DNA of 5,149 nucleotides, from positions 1 to 5,149 of the forward strand of contig JAEXAZ010000171.1 in NCBI GenBank assembly GCA_023394255.1. Direction: 5' to 3'. Below, one piece after another: positions 1 through 5,149 of the stretch. Source of the DNA: Bacillota bacterium. GTDB lineage: Bacteria > Bacillota > Clostridia > Oscillospirales > Ruminococcaceae. The notes below the pieces were generated by a model that saw nothing but the letters and a program-made list of their open reading frames with translations, had not been told where the DNA came from and made no database searches. Position 1 is the stretch's first letter. Every line of letters begins with the position of its first letter. A program made the position numbers and the translations under genes.

Positions 1-521
1 ATCCCCTCCTCGACCGATTCCTTGCCGGACTTGATAAGCTCCACCGCCAGCCCCTTGCGCTTTGCGACCCGCACGGCCACCGTATCCCCCACGACGACAT
101 CAATATCCATTCCCCGGATATTGTCTATCTTTTCCTCGATTTCATGTTCAAACGTAAAGGGAAAATAACAAATATCCAGCCCCATGATCTCTTCAATGAT
201 CTTAACGCCGGAGATGACATTTTCCGCCCCGATCACAGCAATCCGGTTATTTTTGTATTTGTATACGGCCCGCAGGATATCGTAGGCGCATACCTCCACC
301 TCGACGACCGGGAGCTTGAAAGATTTCCGGAGCAAACGTGCTGTACCGCCCCGGCATATAATCACCTCTTTATTGGAAAGATCGCATTGTTCAATACGCC
401 GTACCGCTTCATACAGCTCGCCTGATACAATTTCCATGTTTCCGCCCCGCTGCTCTGCCACCAGATGAGCAATCTCAGACATTTCGGTATAGGTAGCCAC
501 AAATAAAATTTTATTGAGCAT
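1..521 (-). CDS. Probable sigma-54-dependent transcriptional regulator, PrpR_N sensory domain (partial; C-terminus beyond left edge)
   Basis: Reading the minus strand from the ATG at 521-519 gives 173 uninterrupted codons to the window edge with no stop. The start is supported by an AGGAGGAG ribosome binding site just upstream. The peptide matches the PrpR N-terminal domain as I know it: RGGTARLLRK at about residues 57-66, PVVEVEVCAYDILRA at 71-85, IAVIGAENVI at 94-103, VVVGDTVAVRVAKRKGL at 142-158 and IKSGKESV at 163-170. In this family the domain is a periplasmic-binding-like ligand sensor, usually followed by PAS, AAA+ and Fis-type HTH domains that activate sigma-54 promoters. Those parts would lie outside the window, so the sigma-54 role is inferred from family architecture. 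It is divergent from the ABC operon. I see no -24/-12 promoter in the shared intergenic region, so control of that operon by this protein is not supported by sequence. Confidence 0.85.
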   Translation of the reverse strand, partial: MLNKILFVATYTEMSEIAHLVAEQRGGNMEIVSGELYEAVRRIEQCDLSNKEVIICRGGTARLLRKSFKLPVVEVEVCAYDILRAVYKYKNNRIAVIGAENVISGVKIIEEIMGLDICYFPFTFEHEIEEKIDNIRGMDIDVVVGDTVAVRVAKRKGLAVELIKSGKESVEEG

Positions 522-618
522 GCTGCTCCTCCTGCCTTCTCTGATAAGACGTTCCTTTTAATCCGCCGGACGGCGAATCCCTGCCGCCCATTATTTTCTA
601 TATGCATATCTGAAAAAA

Positions 619-647
619 ATTATTATGACCAAACATTATGCCGTCAA
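619..647 (-). promoter_or_regulatory. Candidate sigma-70-type promoter for the PrpR_N regulator gene
   Basis: On the minus strand, TTGACG (647-642) is separated by 17 bases from AATAAT (624-619), a plausible -35/-10 pair facing the regulator gene. It predicts a leader of roughly 90 bases before the ATG at 521. That leader carries a small GC-rich self-complementary stretch around 565-590 in an otherwise AT-rich region. The surrounding sequence is so AT-rich that other -10-like hexamers exist, so the assignment is moderate at best. Confidence 0.4.
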
Positions 648-771
648 ACTGGAATATTTCATTATATTTACATAATAGTATGTTAGCATTATAAATGACA
701 TATTTCAACAGAAACTCTATCGTTATCTTCTCTTTATAGAAAGCGGATTGCTAAATATTCGTCAAAATGAC

Positions 772-800
772 TTGACAGAAAGAAGAAATGTGGTTAAAAT
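772..800 (+). promoter_or_regulatory. Strong sigma-70/sigma-A promoter of the ABC transporter operon
   Basis: A perfect -35 hexamer TTGACA (772-777), a 17-base spacer and a near-consensus -10 hexamer TAAAAT (795-800) lie directly upstream of the four-gene operon. The predicted start of transcription is about 806-808, giving a leader of only about 33 bases before the GTG start at 840. That leaves no room for a riboswitch. The next element downstream is a palindrome covering the predicted start site, so this promoter is probably strong but repressible. Confidence 0.75.
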
Positions 801-804
801 TTAA

Positions 805-820
805 GTTAGCAATTGCTAAC
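805..820 (+). promoter_or_regulatory. Perfect 16-bp palindromic operator over the transcription start
   Basis: GTTAGCAATTGCTAAC is a perfect inverted repeat with no spacer, beginning five bases after the -10 hexamer and covering the predicted transcription start. This position is the classic site for a repressor dimer. Half-site-like copies occur upstream as GTTAGCATT (682-690) and ATTGCTAA (747-754). The TTAGC/GCTAA arms recall sites of DtxR/MntR-type metal regulators, but that is a resemblance from memory; the binding protein cannot be named from this window. It is not a classic Fur box. An RNA hairpin role is unlikely because the arms would leave no loop. Confidence 0.65.
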
Positions 821-839
821 AATAAAATCAGGAGGTATT

Positions 840-1451
840 GTGCGCAAATTTTTATGGATAAACCCGGTCGCAGCTGAAATGTATGACTCCCCGGAGTTGA
901 GAGAAACGTTGGCGAACAAAGGGTTTGAGATCGTCGCCTGTCGGCAGGATCATATTGCCGCCGTAAAAAAGAAATATCAGCTTGCCGTTGAAACGGCTCG
1001 TTCATGTGTCGCGGACATGAGGTGTCCCATGGCTGTAAGCTACATAAAGAGGAACTATGCCCCTGACTTTTTGGAGTATCCCGATATCGAACCGATTCTG
1101 ATACACTGTGCGAGGGAGCTGCATGAAAGACTGTCCGAAAAAGGGTTTTTATACATCACCACACCCTGTGCGGCGCTGCGGGAACTTGGAAACAGCATCG
1201 GGCTGCCAAAGGCCAGGTTTTACACCTGGGCGGAGTTTGCACGGCGGGAAGCGATCCCACTGCGCAAAAAAGCATTGGACAGAAGCCCCATTCCGCCCGG
1301 CTTCTTTGCGGAATACGGAAAAGAGGCAGGCGTGTTGGACAGCCGTAATAAAATAGACCTTTATTTTTCCAATCTGTTAGATCCTGCGGAAAAAAAGGTG
1401 CTGGAACTGCTGTACTGCCCTTGCGGCTGCCACCATGGCGACGGAGTATAG
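840..1451 (+). CDS. Small cysteine-rich [FeFe]-hydrogenase-like protein, first gene of the ABC operon
   Basis: The gene encodes 203 aa. I chose GTG at 840 because AGGAGGT (830-836) sits just before it. The spacing is short, but the only upstream alternative is a TTG at 813 inside the operator with no ribosome binding site. There are eight cysteines (34, 56, 62, 90, 110, 193, 195, 197). Their settings echo the three H-cluster motifs of [FeFe]-hydrogenase large subunits. MRCPMAVSYIKRNYAP (60-75) resembles the TSCCPxW region. ITTPCAALRELGN (106-118) resembles the MPCxxK region. YCPCGCHHGDG at the extreme C-terminus (192-202) resembles ACxGGCxxGGG. It lacks the ferredoxin-like N-terminal domains and is far shorter than a catalytic hydrogenase, so activity is unlikely. 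There is no signal peptide or membrane segment, so it should be cytoplasmic. A role as a metal- or Fe-S-binding accessory to the downstream importer is inference; no exact function is recognised. Confidence 0.7.
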   Translation: MRKFLWINPVAAEMYDSPELRETLANKGFEIVACRQDHIAAVKKKYQLAVETARSCVADMRCPMAVSYIKRNYAPDFLEYPDIEPILIHCARELHERLSEKGFLYITTPCAALRELGNSIGLPKARFYTWAEFARREAIPLRKKALDRSPIPPGFFAEYGKEAGVLDSRNKIDLYFSNLLDPAEKKVLELLYCPCGCHHGDGV

Positions 1452-1461
1452 GGGGGAAATG

Positions 1462-2220
1462 ATGAAAACTTTTTGGAAAGCGGCTTTGCCCGTGGCGGCG
1501 TTGCTTTTATTGTGGCAAGCGGCGTGCAACATGGAAATATGGAGCCAATATGTTTTGCCCAGCCCGCAGCGGGTATTCCAATCGTTTGGGGGCATGTTGG
1601 GGGACGGGACGCTGTTCCGGCATATCCTTGTCAGCCTGTGGCGCGTGCTTTCCGGCTTTTCCATAGCGTTCGTGCTGGCATTCCTGCTGGGGATTCTGGC
1701 AGGCGTGCATCCTTCCTCCGCCCCGTTCTATAAGCACATCGTGGAATTTATGCGCAATGTGCCGCCTCTGAGCCTGATCGCGCTTTTAATCCTGTGGTTC
1801 GGCATTGGGGAGACCTCCAAGCTGATTATCATTGTGCTGGCCTCGTTCTTCCCGATGTTTCTAAACATCAAAAAAGGGCTGGCCTCCTGCGACGTCAAGC
1901 TGCTGGAGGTAGGGCGTTCCCTTAATTTTTCCAAAACGCAGCTTTTTCTGAAAATCAGGCTGCCGAACGCCCTGCCGGATATTCTGGTCGGGATGCGCGT
2001 GGGGCTTGGTTACAGTTGGCGCGCCATCATTGGCGCGGAGATGATCGCGGCTTCCAGCGGGCTTGGATACCTGATTCTGGATGCGCAGCAGATGTCCCGC
2101 TCCGATAAGGTGATTGTTGGGATCTTCGTCATCGGCCTTGTGGGGTTCCTATGTGACCGCCTGTTTTCCTATGCGATACAAAAGGTGCTGCATGGAGGTG
2201 TTGACGATAGCTGGAGTTAA
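1462..2220 (+). CDS. ABC transporter permease, SsuC/TauC type (BPD_transp_1)
   Basis: This encodes a 252-aa inner-membrane permease of a nitrate/sulfonate/taurine-type importer. Hydrophobic segments lie at about residues 7-22, 60-82, 100-115, 120-135 and 220-240, with further apolar stretches between. The cytoplasmic EAA loop that docks the ATPase is visible as EVGRSLNF at 149-156, leading to KIRLPNALPDI at 164-174. SWRAIIGAEMIA and the following SSGLGYLI segment are typical of SsuC/TauC proteins. The start is one of two adjacent ATGs (1459 or 1462). I prefer 1462 because the GGGGGG run at 1451-1456 is then five bases away. An in-frame ATG at 1435 has no ribosome binding site. The gene begins 10 bases after the previous stop, and its 3' end overlaps the ATPase gene, so the three transporter genes are probably co-transcribed and translationally coupled. 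Confidence 0.92.
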   Translation: MKTFWKAALPVAALLLLWQAACNMEIWSQYVLPSPQRVFQSFGGMLGDGTLFRHILVSLWRVLSGFSIAFVLAFLLGILAGVHPSSAPFYKHIVEFMRNVPPLSLIALLILWFGIGETSKLIIIVLASFFPMFLNIKKGLASCDVKLLEVGRSLNFSKTQLFLKIRLPNALPDILVGMRVGLGYSWRAIIGAEMIAASSGLGYLILDAQQMSRSDKVIVGIFVIGLVGFLCDRLFSYAIQKVLHGGVDDSWS

Positions 2221-2929
2221 AATCGAAACGCTGTGCAAAAGTTATCAGGTAGCCGATAAACAGCTGCCGGTACTCAATGGCCTGACAGCGGAACTCCCGG
2301 AGGAAAGCATTACCGTGATTCTCGGCAGGAGCGGCTGCGGCAAGACCACGCTGCTGCGGATTTTGGGCGGGTTGGAAGGATATGACAGCGGTTCCCTCAC
2401 GGTGCCGCACCACAGCAAAATCGGCATGGTCTTTCAGGAGCCGCGGTTGATGCCATGGCTCACCGTCTGGAAAAACATTGTGTTCGGCTTGCCAAAAGGC
2501 CGCGTCCCCGAGCAGGCCGTGCGCGGGTTAATCGAAACAGTAGGTTTATCGGGCTTCGAAAAAGCCTATCCCGCGCAGTTGTCCGGCGGCATGCAGCAGC
2601 GGGCCGCTTTGGCGCGCGCGCTGGCCTATGATCCCGAGCTTATCCTGATGGACGAGCCTTTTGCCGCGCTGGATTACTTTACGAGGGAAACCATGCAGAA
2701 CGAATTGATCCGCATTTACTCCCTGCAAAAAAAGAGCGTCGTTTTTGTAACGCACAGTATCGACGAGGCGCTTCTGATCGGGCAGAAAATCATCATTTTG
2801 GATCATGGCCGTGCAGAGCGGGAATTTTCCTTGTCCTGTTTCCCTTATCCAAGAGACCTTCTTTCCCCCGAGCTGATTGGGATAAAGAAGGAAATTATAA
2901 CCATTATAAAACAAAGGAGCAGTCTATGA
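2192..2929 (+). CDS. ABC transporter ATP-binding protein, SsuB/TauB type
   Basis: This 245-aa nucleotide-binding subunit energises the importer from the cytoplasmic side. All core motifs are intact: Walker A GRSGCGKTT (45-53), Q-loop VFQEPRLMPW (80-89), signature LSGGMQQR (130-137), Walker B LILMDEPFAALD (150-161) and switch histidine VFVTHS (184-189). QEPRLMPWLTV and the short C-terminus without a regulatory domain are typical of the SsuB/TauB/NrtD group. I place the start at ATG 2192, inside the end of the permease gene (29-base overlap), with AAAGGTG at 2181-2187 as the ribosome binding site. The reading frame is open further upstream to 2114, but those extra residues do not look like this family. 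The stop overlaps the next start as ATGA (2926-2929), a coupling arrangement. Confidence 0.93.
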   Translation: MEVLTIAGVKIETLCKSYQVADKQLPVLNGLTAELPEESITVILGRSGCGKTTLLRILGGLEGYDSGSLTVPHHSKIGMVFQEPRLMPWLTVWKNIVFGLPKGRVPEQAVRGLIETVGLSGFEKAYPAQLSGGMQQRAALARALAYDPELILMDEPFAALDYFTRETMQNELIRIYSLQKKSVVFVTHSIDEALLIGQKIIILDHGRAEREFSLSCFPYPRDLLSPELIGIKKEIITIIKQRSSL

Positions 2930-3984
2930 AACGCATTTTATCCGTACTGATGTCCACTCTGATCGCCGCTTCCGCATTGACCGCCTGCGCCGGTTCCGGC
3001 CAGCCGCAGGCAGGAGGGGAAGCTTCCCCCGCCGTGTCCGAAACTTCCGTACCGGAGGCTTCCTCTTCCGAAGTCTCCCCGTCCGGGGATTCACAGGAGA
3101 CTCCGCAGTTCACCGTGGATAAAATCGGCATTACTTATGTAAAATCCCCGCTCAACGTTCCCTCCATCGTGGAAAAGGAGAAAGGCATCTTCAGCGAAGC
3201 ATTCTCCGAATACGGGCTGCCGGTGGAATATTCCAATCTGACAACCGGCCCGGAACAGACGCAGGCGCTGGCCTCCGGAGATATTCAGTTTCTCTATGCG
3301 GTAGGAGCCACTTCCGTGATCCTGTCCGCGGCAAACGGCGCCGATATCAGGATTCTCAGCATGTACAGCCGTTCCCCGGAAGCTTTCCGCCTGTTTGCCG
3401 GAAAAGACAGCGCCATCCAGTCCGCGGCGGACCTGAAAGGCAAAAAGGTTGCCGGTCCAAAAGGCACGATCCTGCATGAACTTCTGGTCGCCTATCTGGC
3501 GACAGCCGGTTTGGCAGAAAGCGATGTGGAATTTGTTTCCATGGGAATCCCGGACGCACAGGCGGCACTGGTCGGCGGCGCAGTGGACTGCGCGCTCCTG
3601 GCAGGCCCAGCAGCCTATAATATGGCAAAAGACGGTTATCAGATTGTCACGACTGGGGAAGGCCTTGTGGACGCGACTATTGTGGTTGCCGCCAGCGGTG
3701 AATTCTACGAAAAAAATCCGCTTCTGGTCAATCGGTTCGTCGAAGCGCAGGCGCAAATCCAGCAATACATGGAGCAAAACCCGGAAGAAATTCTTGAAAT
3801 GACCGCAAAGGAGACCGAACTGAGCATTGACGCGGTCAAGGAGATGTTCCCAATGTACGATTTCAGCACAGAAATTACGAATCAGGACATCGCATCTATG
3901 AAAAAGACCGAGCAATTTATGAGAGATAACGCAATGATCGAAAATGCTGTGGATATCGACAGCCTAATTCTGAAAGCAGAATAA
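2926..3984 (+). CDS. ABC transporter substrate-binding lipoprotein, SsuA/TauA/NMT1-like
   Basis: This 352-aa protein begins with a lipoprotein signal: KR, a hydrophobic core, then the lipobox LTAC with the lipidated cysteine at residue 21. It should be anchored outside the membrane. A Ser/Glu/Pro-rich linker (about 22-62) tethers the ligand domain. That domain opens with VDKIGITYVKSPLNVPSIV (64-82) and EKGIF, then ALASGDIQFLYAVGATSV (114-131) and DLKGKKVAGPKGT (169-181), matching NMT1/THI5-like and SsuA/TauA binding proteins. These families bind sulfonates, taurine, pyrimidine thiamine precursors and other small molecules; the substrate cannot be decided from sequence alone. AAGGAG (2914-2919) lies six bases before the ATG, and the start overlaps the ATPase stop. 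It is the last gene of the operon and is followed by a tRNA-like stretch and a strong terminator. Confidence 0.92.
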   Translation: MKRILSVLMSTLIAASALTACAGSGQPQAGGEASPAVSETSVPEASSSEVSPSGDSQETPQFTVDKIGITYVKSPLNVPSIVEKEKGIFSEAFSEYGLPVEYSNLTTGPEQTQALASGDIQFLYAVGATSVILSAANGADIRILSMYSRSPEAFRLFAGKDSAIQSAADLKGKKVAGPKGTILHELLVAYLATAGLAESDVEFVSMGIPDAQAALVGGAVDCALLAGPAAYNMAKDGYQIVTTGEGLVDATIVVAASGEFYEKNPLLVNRFVEAQAQIQQYMEQNPEEILEMTAKETELSIDAVKEMFPMYDFSTEITNQDIASMKKTEQFMRDNAMIENAVDIDSLILKAE

Positions 3985-4016
3985 GCACGAGCGTGCAGGA
4001 AGAACCATCCCGAGGT

Positions 4017-4041
4017 ATAGGTTCAAATCCTGCCCACACAA
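4017..4041 (+). other. tRNA 3'-end-like sequence (T-arm plus acceptor 3' strand); possible attachment-site remnant
   Basis: AGGTTCAAATCCT (4019-4031) is a near-textbook T-arm: stem ATAGG/CCTGC with GG-CC, A-T and T-G pairs and one mismatch at the base, and loop TTCAAAT (4022-4028). The next seven bases, CCACACA (4034-4040), and A4041 could be the 3' acceptor strand and discriminator base. No matching 5' half is present: the sequence upstream is the end of the binding-protein gene, and no TGTGTGG acceptor strand or anticodon arm fits. A tRNA 3' fragment directly before a terminator is what remains at the far end of an element integrated into a tRNA gene, but no integrase is in view. Chance similarity or a structured 3' UTR are alternatives; GCAGGA (3995-4000) can also pair with TCCTGC (4028-4033). 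Confidence 0.35.
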
Positions 4042-4044
4042 TCA

Positions 4045-4091
4045 CGAAGAGGTGGCTTAAACCTGATGTTTAAGCCACTTCTTCGTTTTTT
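4045..4091 (+). terminator. Strong intrinsic terminator of the ABC operon
   Basis: An 18-bp stem (4045-4062 with 4068-4085), containing one G-T wobble and otherwise fully paired, closes a 5-base loop CTGAT and is followed by TTTTTT (4086-4091). This is a textbook Rho-independent terminator reading on the plus strand, 60 bases after the binding-protein stop. There is no matching T-run on the minus strand, so it should not be an efficient terminator for the convergent remnant to its right. Confidence 0.92.
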
Positions 4092-4158
4092 CTTGAGAAT
4101 TTTAATCAGAATAAACATCAATACATTTCACAGCGGCTTTATGGGCGGGTCTGTTTCT

Positions 4159-4616
4159 TTATGCATGTGTTTGTTCATACAGCATTACCCCCTGCAGAAT
4201 TTTATACTGATCTCTCGGATCGTCGTCAAAAGTATCGCTGAATTCCGGCTTTGAGGTCCCTGCTGTCCGCTGTTCGTAGCCGGCGCCCGCAAATAAAACG
4301 CTGTCCGGAATTCCCGGATATTTCCCGAAATACCCGTACGTGATGTTCCCAAGCGCATCCTGATCCACAATTTCCCCGTCGAAAATAAAGCCGGAGTTAT
4401 TTTTGTAAGGTTCTCGGTTTTTTAAGTCCAGTATCTCTGGCTTTCCTCCCGGTATTTTTCCTCATACTCTTTCATGAGCCGCAGGATTTCCCCGGCCGTG
4501 TCCCCGCCAATTTCATAATAGCTGTACGGCTTGAAAAATCCGCGCTGTCGCGTATTTTCATCAGTTCAAGCAGTTTGCGGTCGGTTTCGCCGATATTCGC
4601 AGTATCGAGTAAACTG
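4159..4616 (-). pseudogene. Decayed, 5'-truncated polymorphic toxin C-terminus (bacterial toxin_44-like)
   Basis: Three minus-strand reading frames join into one protein-like sequence. The first, about 4616-4557, contains TANIGETDRKLLELMK. The second, about 4556-4428, contains TRQRGFFKPYSYYEIGGD and AGEILRLMKEYEEKYREE, ending YW before a stop. The third, about 4429-4159, contains DLKNREPYKNNSGFIFDGE, ALGNITYGYFGKYPGIP, LFAGAGYEQ and FDDDPRDQYKILQG, ending at TAA 4161-4159. One missing base near 4553-4560 and one near 4426-4430 account for both frame changes. The GNITYGYFG, AGAG and DDPRDQ segments recall the toxin_44 domain found at C-termini of polymorphic toxins; this family call is from memory. 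No start codon, ribosome binding site or N-terminal delivery region is present, because the sequence abuts the AraC stop. No immunity gene is recognisable. It is probably a dead toxin tip; sequencing errors are the alternative for the frameshifts. Confidence 0.6.
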
Positions 4617-5149
4617 TTATTTTCCTGTCTCCCGGGCTCTTTTGTATTCGCGGGGCGTAATCCCTATATACCGCTTAAACACTTCCGTATAGTAACTGGC
4701 ACTTGTAAACCCAACGGAAAGCGCCGTCTCGGTGATGGTGCCGTCAGGCCTTTCCAGCAGGGCGATGCTTTGTTCAACCCGGTACCGCAGCAGATATTCA
4801 AAAGGCGATTCACGCATGTAATCTTTGAAGGAGTGGCTGCATTCGCTTTTGGAGACATTCGCGGCCCGTGCCATGTCGCGCAACGTGATTTTTGACTGGT
4901 AGTTCCCATGGATATAGGAGAGGATACTTTTCATCCTGTCATACTTTTTGGCGTGGACGTCCGGGTTCAGATGACAGTCTTTTTCATTGATATAAAAGAG
5001 TTTCCATGCGGAAAGAAGCAGCGCGGTAATCTCAATTTCGAAGCCAAGCGGGCGCTCCCGATAAAGCAGATCAATCTCCCGAATCTTCTCTAAAACCGCG
5101 CTCTGCCAATTGCCGTCGTCGCGGAACAAAAATGACGGCAGCGATGGGT
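4617..5149 (-). CDS. AraC-family transcriptional regulator (partial; N-terminus beyond right edge)
   Basis: The minus-strand frame is open from the window edge to TAA at 4619-4617, giving 176 visible residues. A TTG at 5129 is in frame but is not a convincing start, because coding continues upstream (PSLPSFLFRDDGNW). The C-terminal 100 residues form the double helix-turn-helix DNA-binding domain. The first HTH has ITLRDMARAANVSKSECS and HSFKDYM. The second has ITETALSVGFTSASYYTEVF, and the domain ends KRYIGITPREYKR. The visible upstream part, rich in helix-forming residues (IEITALLLSAWKLFYI), resembles the linker after a cupin-type sensing domain, which would be outside the window. Regulators of this group usually control sugar or carbohydrate genes, but the target here is unknown. 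The stop directly abuts the toxin remnant. Confidence 0.92.
   Translation of the reverse strand, partial: PSLPSFLFRDDGNWQSAVLEKIREIDLLYRERPLGFEIEITALLLSAWKLFYINEKDCHLNPDVHAKKYDRMKSILSYIHGNYQSKITLRDMARAANVSKSECSHSFKDYMRESPFEYLLRYRVEQSIALLERPDGTITETALSVGFTSASYYTEVFKRYIGITPREYKRARETGK

Noticed and set aside
144..425. 93-aa plus-strand open frame at 144-425
   Set aside because: It lies opposite the PrpR_N coding frame, which carries recognisable family motifs and a good ribosome binding site. The plus-strand frame has no start signal and no recognisable motif.
800..839. Riboswitch (TPP, SAM or similar) in the operon leader
   Set aside because: The predicted leader is about 33 bases, too short for any known riboswitch, and I see no TPP or S-box core motifs upstream of the genes.
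3091..3915. 274-aa minus-strand open frame opposite the binding-protein gene
   Set aside because: It is a shadow of the substrate-binding protein frame. Its composition is rich in Cys, His, Arg and Phe without domain motifs, and it has no ribosome binding site.
2926..3984. Naming the importer as sulfonate, taurine or thiamine-precursor specific (ssuA, tauA or thiY)
   Set aside because: These binding proteins share a fold and motifs, and no sulfonate- or thiamine-metabolism gene is nearby. Assigning a symbol would imply a substrate the sequence does not show.
3966..3984. Hairpin ATTCTG-AAAG-CAGAAT at the end of the binding-protein gene as a terminator
   Set aside because: It is short, within coding sequence and not followed by a T-run. 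The 18-bp terminator downstream is far stronger.
3940..4041. Complete tRNA gene ending at 4041
   Set aside because: No acceptor 5' strand, D-arm or anticodon arm could be fitted upstream; that sequence is the end of the binding-protein gene. Only the T-arm and 3' strand look tRNA-like.
4617..5129. TTG at 5129 as the true start of the AraC regulator
   Set aside because: There is no ribosome binding site, the frame stays open to the window edge with family-like residues, and a full AraC regulator would need an N-terminal domain.

Overview
The window looks like part of a mid-GC Clostridia-type Firmicutes chromosome (Lachnospiraceae or Oscillospiraceae would fit). This is inferred from the strong AGGAGG-type ribosome binding sites, the AT-rich intergenic promoters beside roughly 50% GC genes, a lipoprotein-anchored binding protein, and the style of the regulators. 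No taxonomic marker gene is present, so this is a guess by character and not an identification.

Layout, left to right: (1) on the minus strand and running off the left edge, the N-terminal PrpR_N sensory domain of a probable sigma-54-dependent regulator (1-521). (2) A 318-base AT-rich divergent intergenic region (522-839) with a weak minus-strand promoter, a strong plus-strand sigma-70-type promoter, and a perfect 16-bp palindrome (805-820) lying over the predicted transcription start of the plus-strand operon. (3) A tight four-gene plus-strand operon (840-3984): a 203-aa cysteine-rich protein whose cysteine motifs resemble a reduced [FeFe]-hydrogenase H-cluster domain; then the permease, ATPase and lipoprotein substrate-binding protein of an SsuCBA/TauCBA/NMT1-type ABC importer. 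(4) A short stretch resembling the T-arm and 3' acceptor strand of a tRNA (4017-4041), followed at once by a very strong intrinsic terminator (4045-4091). (5) On the minus strand, a frameshifted and 5'-truncated remnant of a polymorphic-toxin C-terminus, toxin_44-like (4159-4616). (6) On the minus strand and running off the right edge, an AraC-family regulator (4617-5149).

How the genes work together: the permease, ATPase and binding protein should form one importer. The binding protein captures a small molecule outside the membrane, the permease forms the channel, and the ATPase drives uptake. The family is commonly labelled sulfonate, taurine or thiamine-precursor uptake, but nothing in this sequence fixes the substrate. 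The hydrogenase-like first gene is the unusual part. Together with a palindromic repressor-type operator, it hints at a metal- or redox-linked role for the imported compound, which is inference. The tRNA-3'-end-like stretch immediately after the operon, and the decayed toxin remnant beside it, suggest past recombination at this end of the window.
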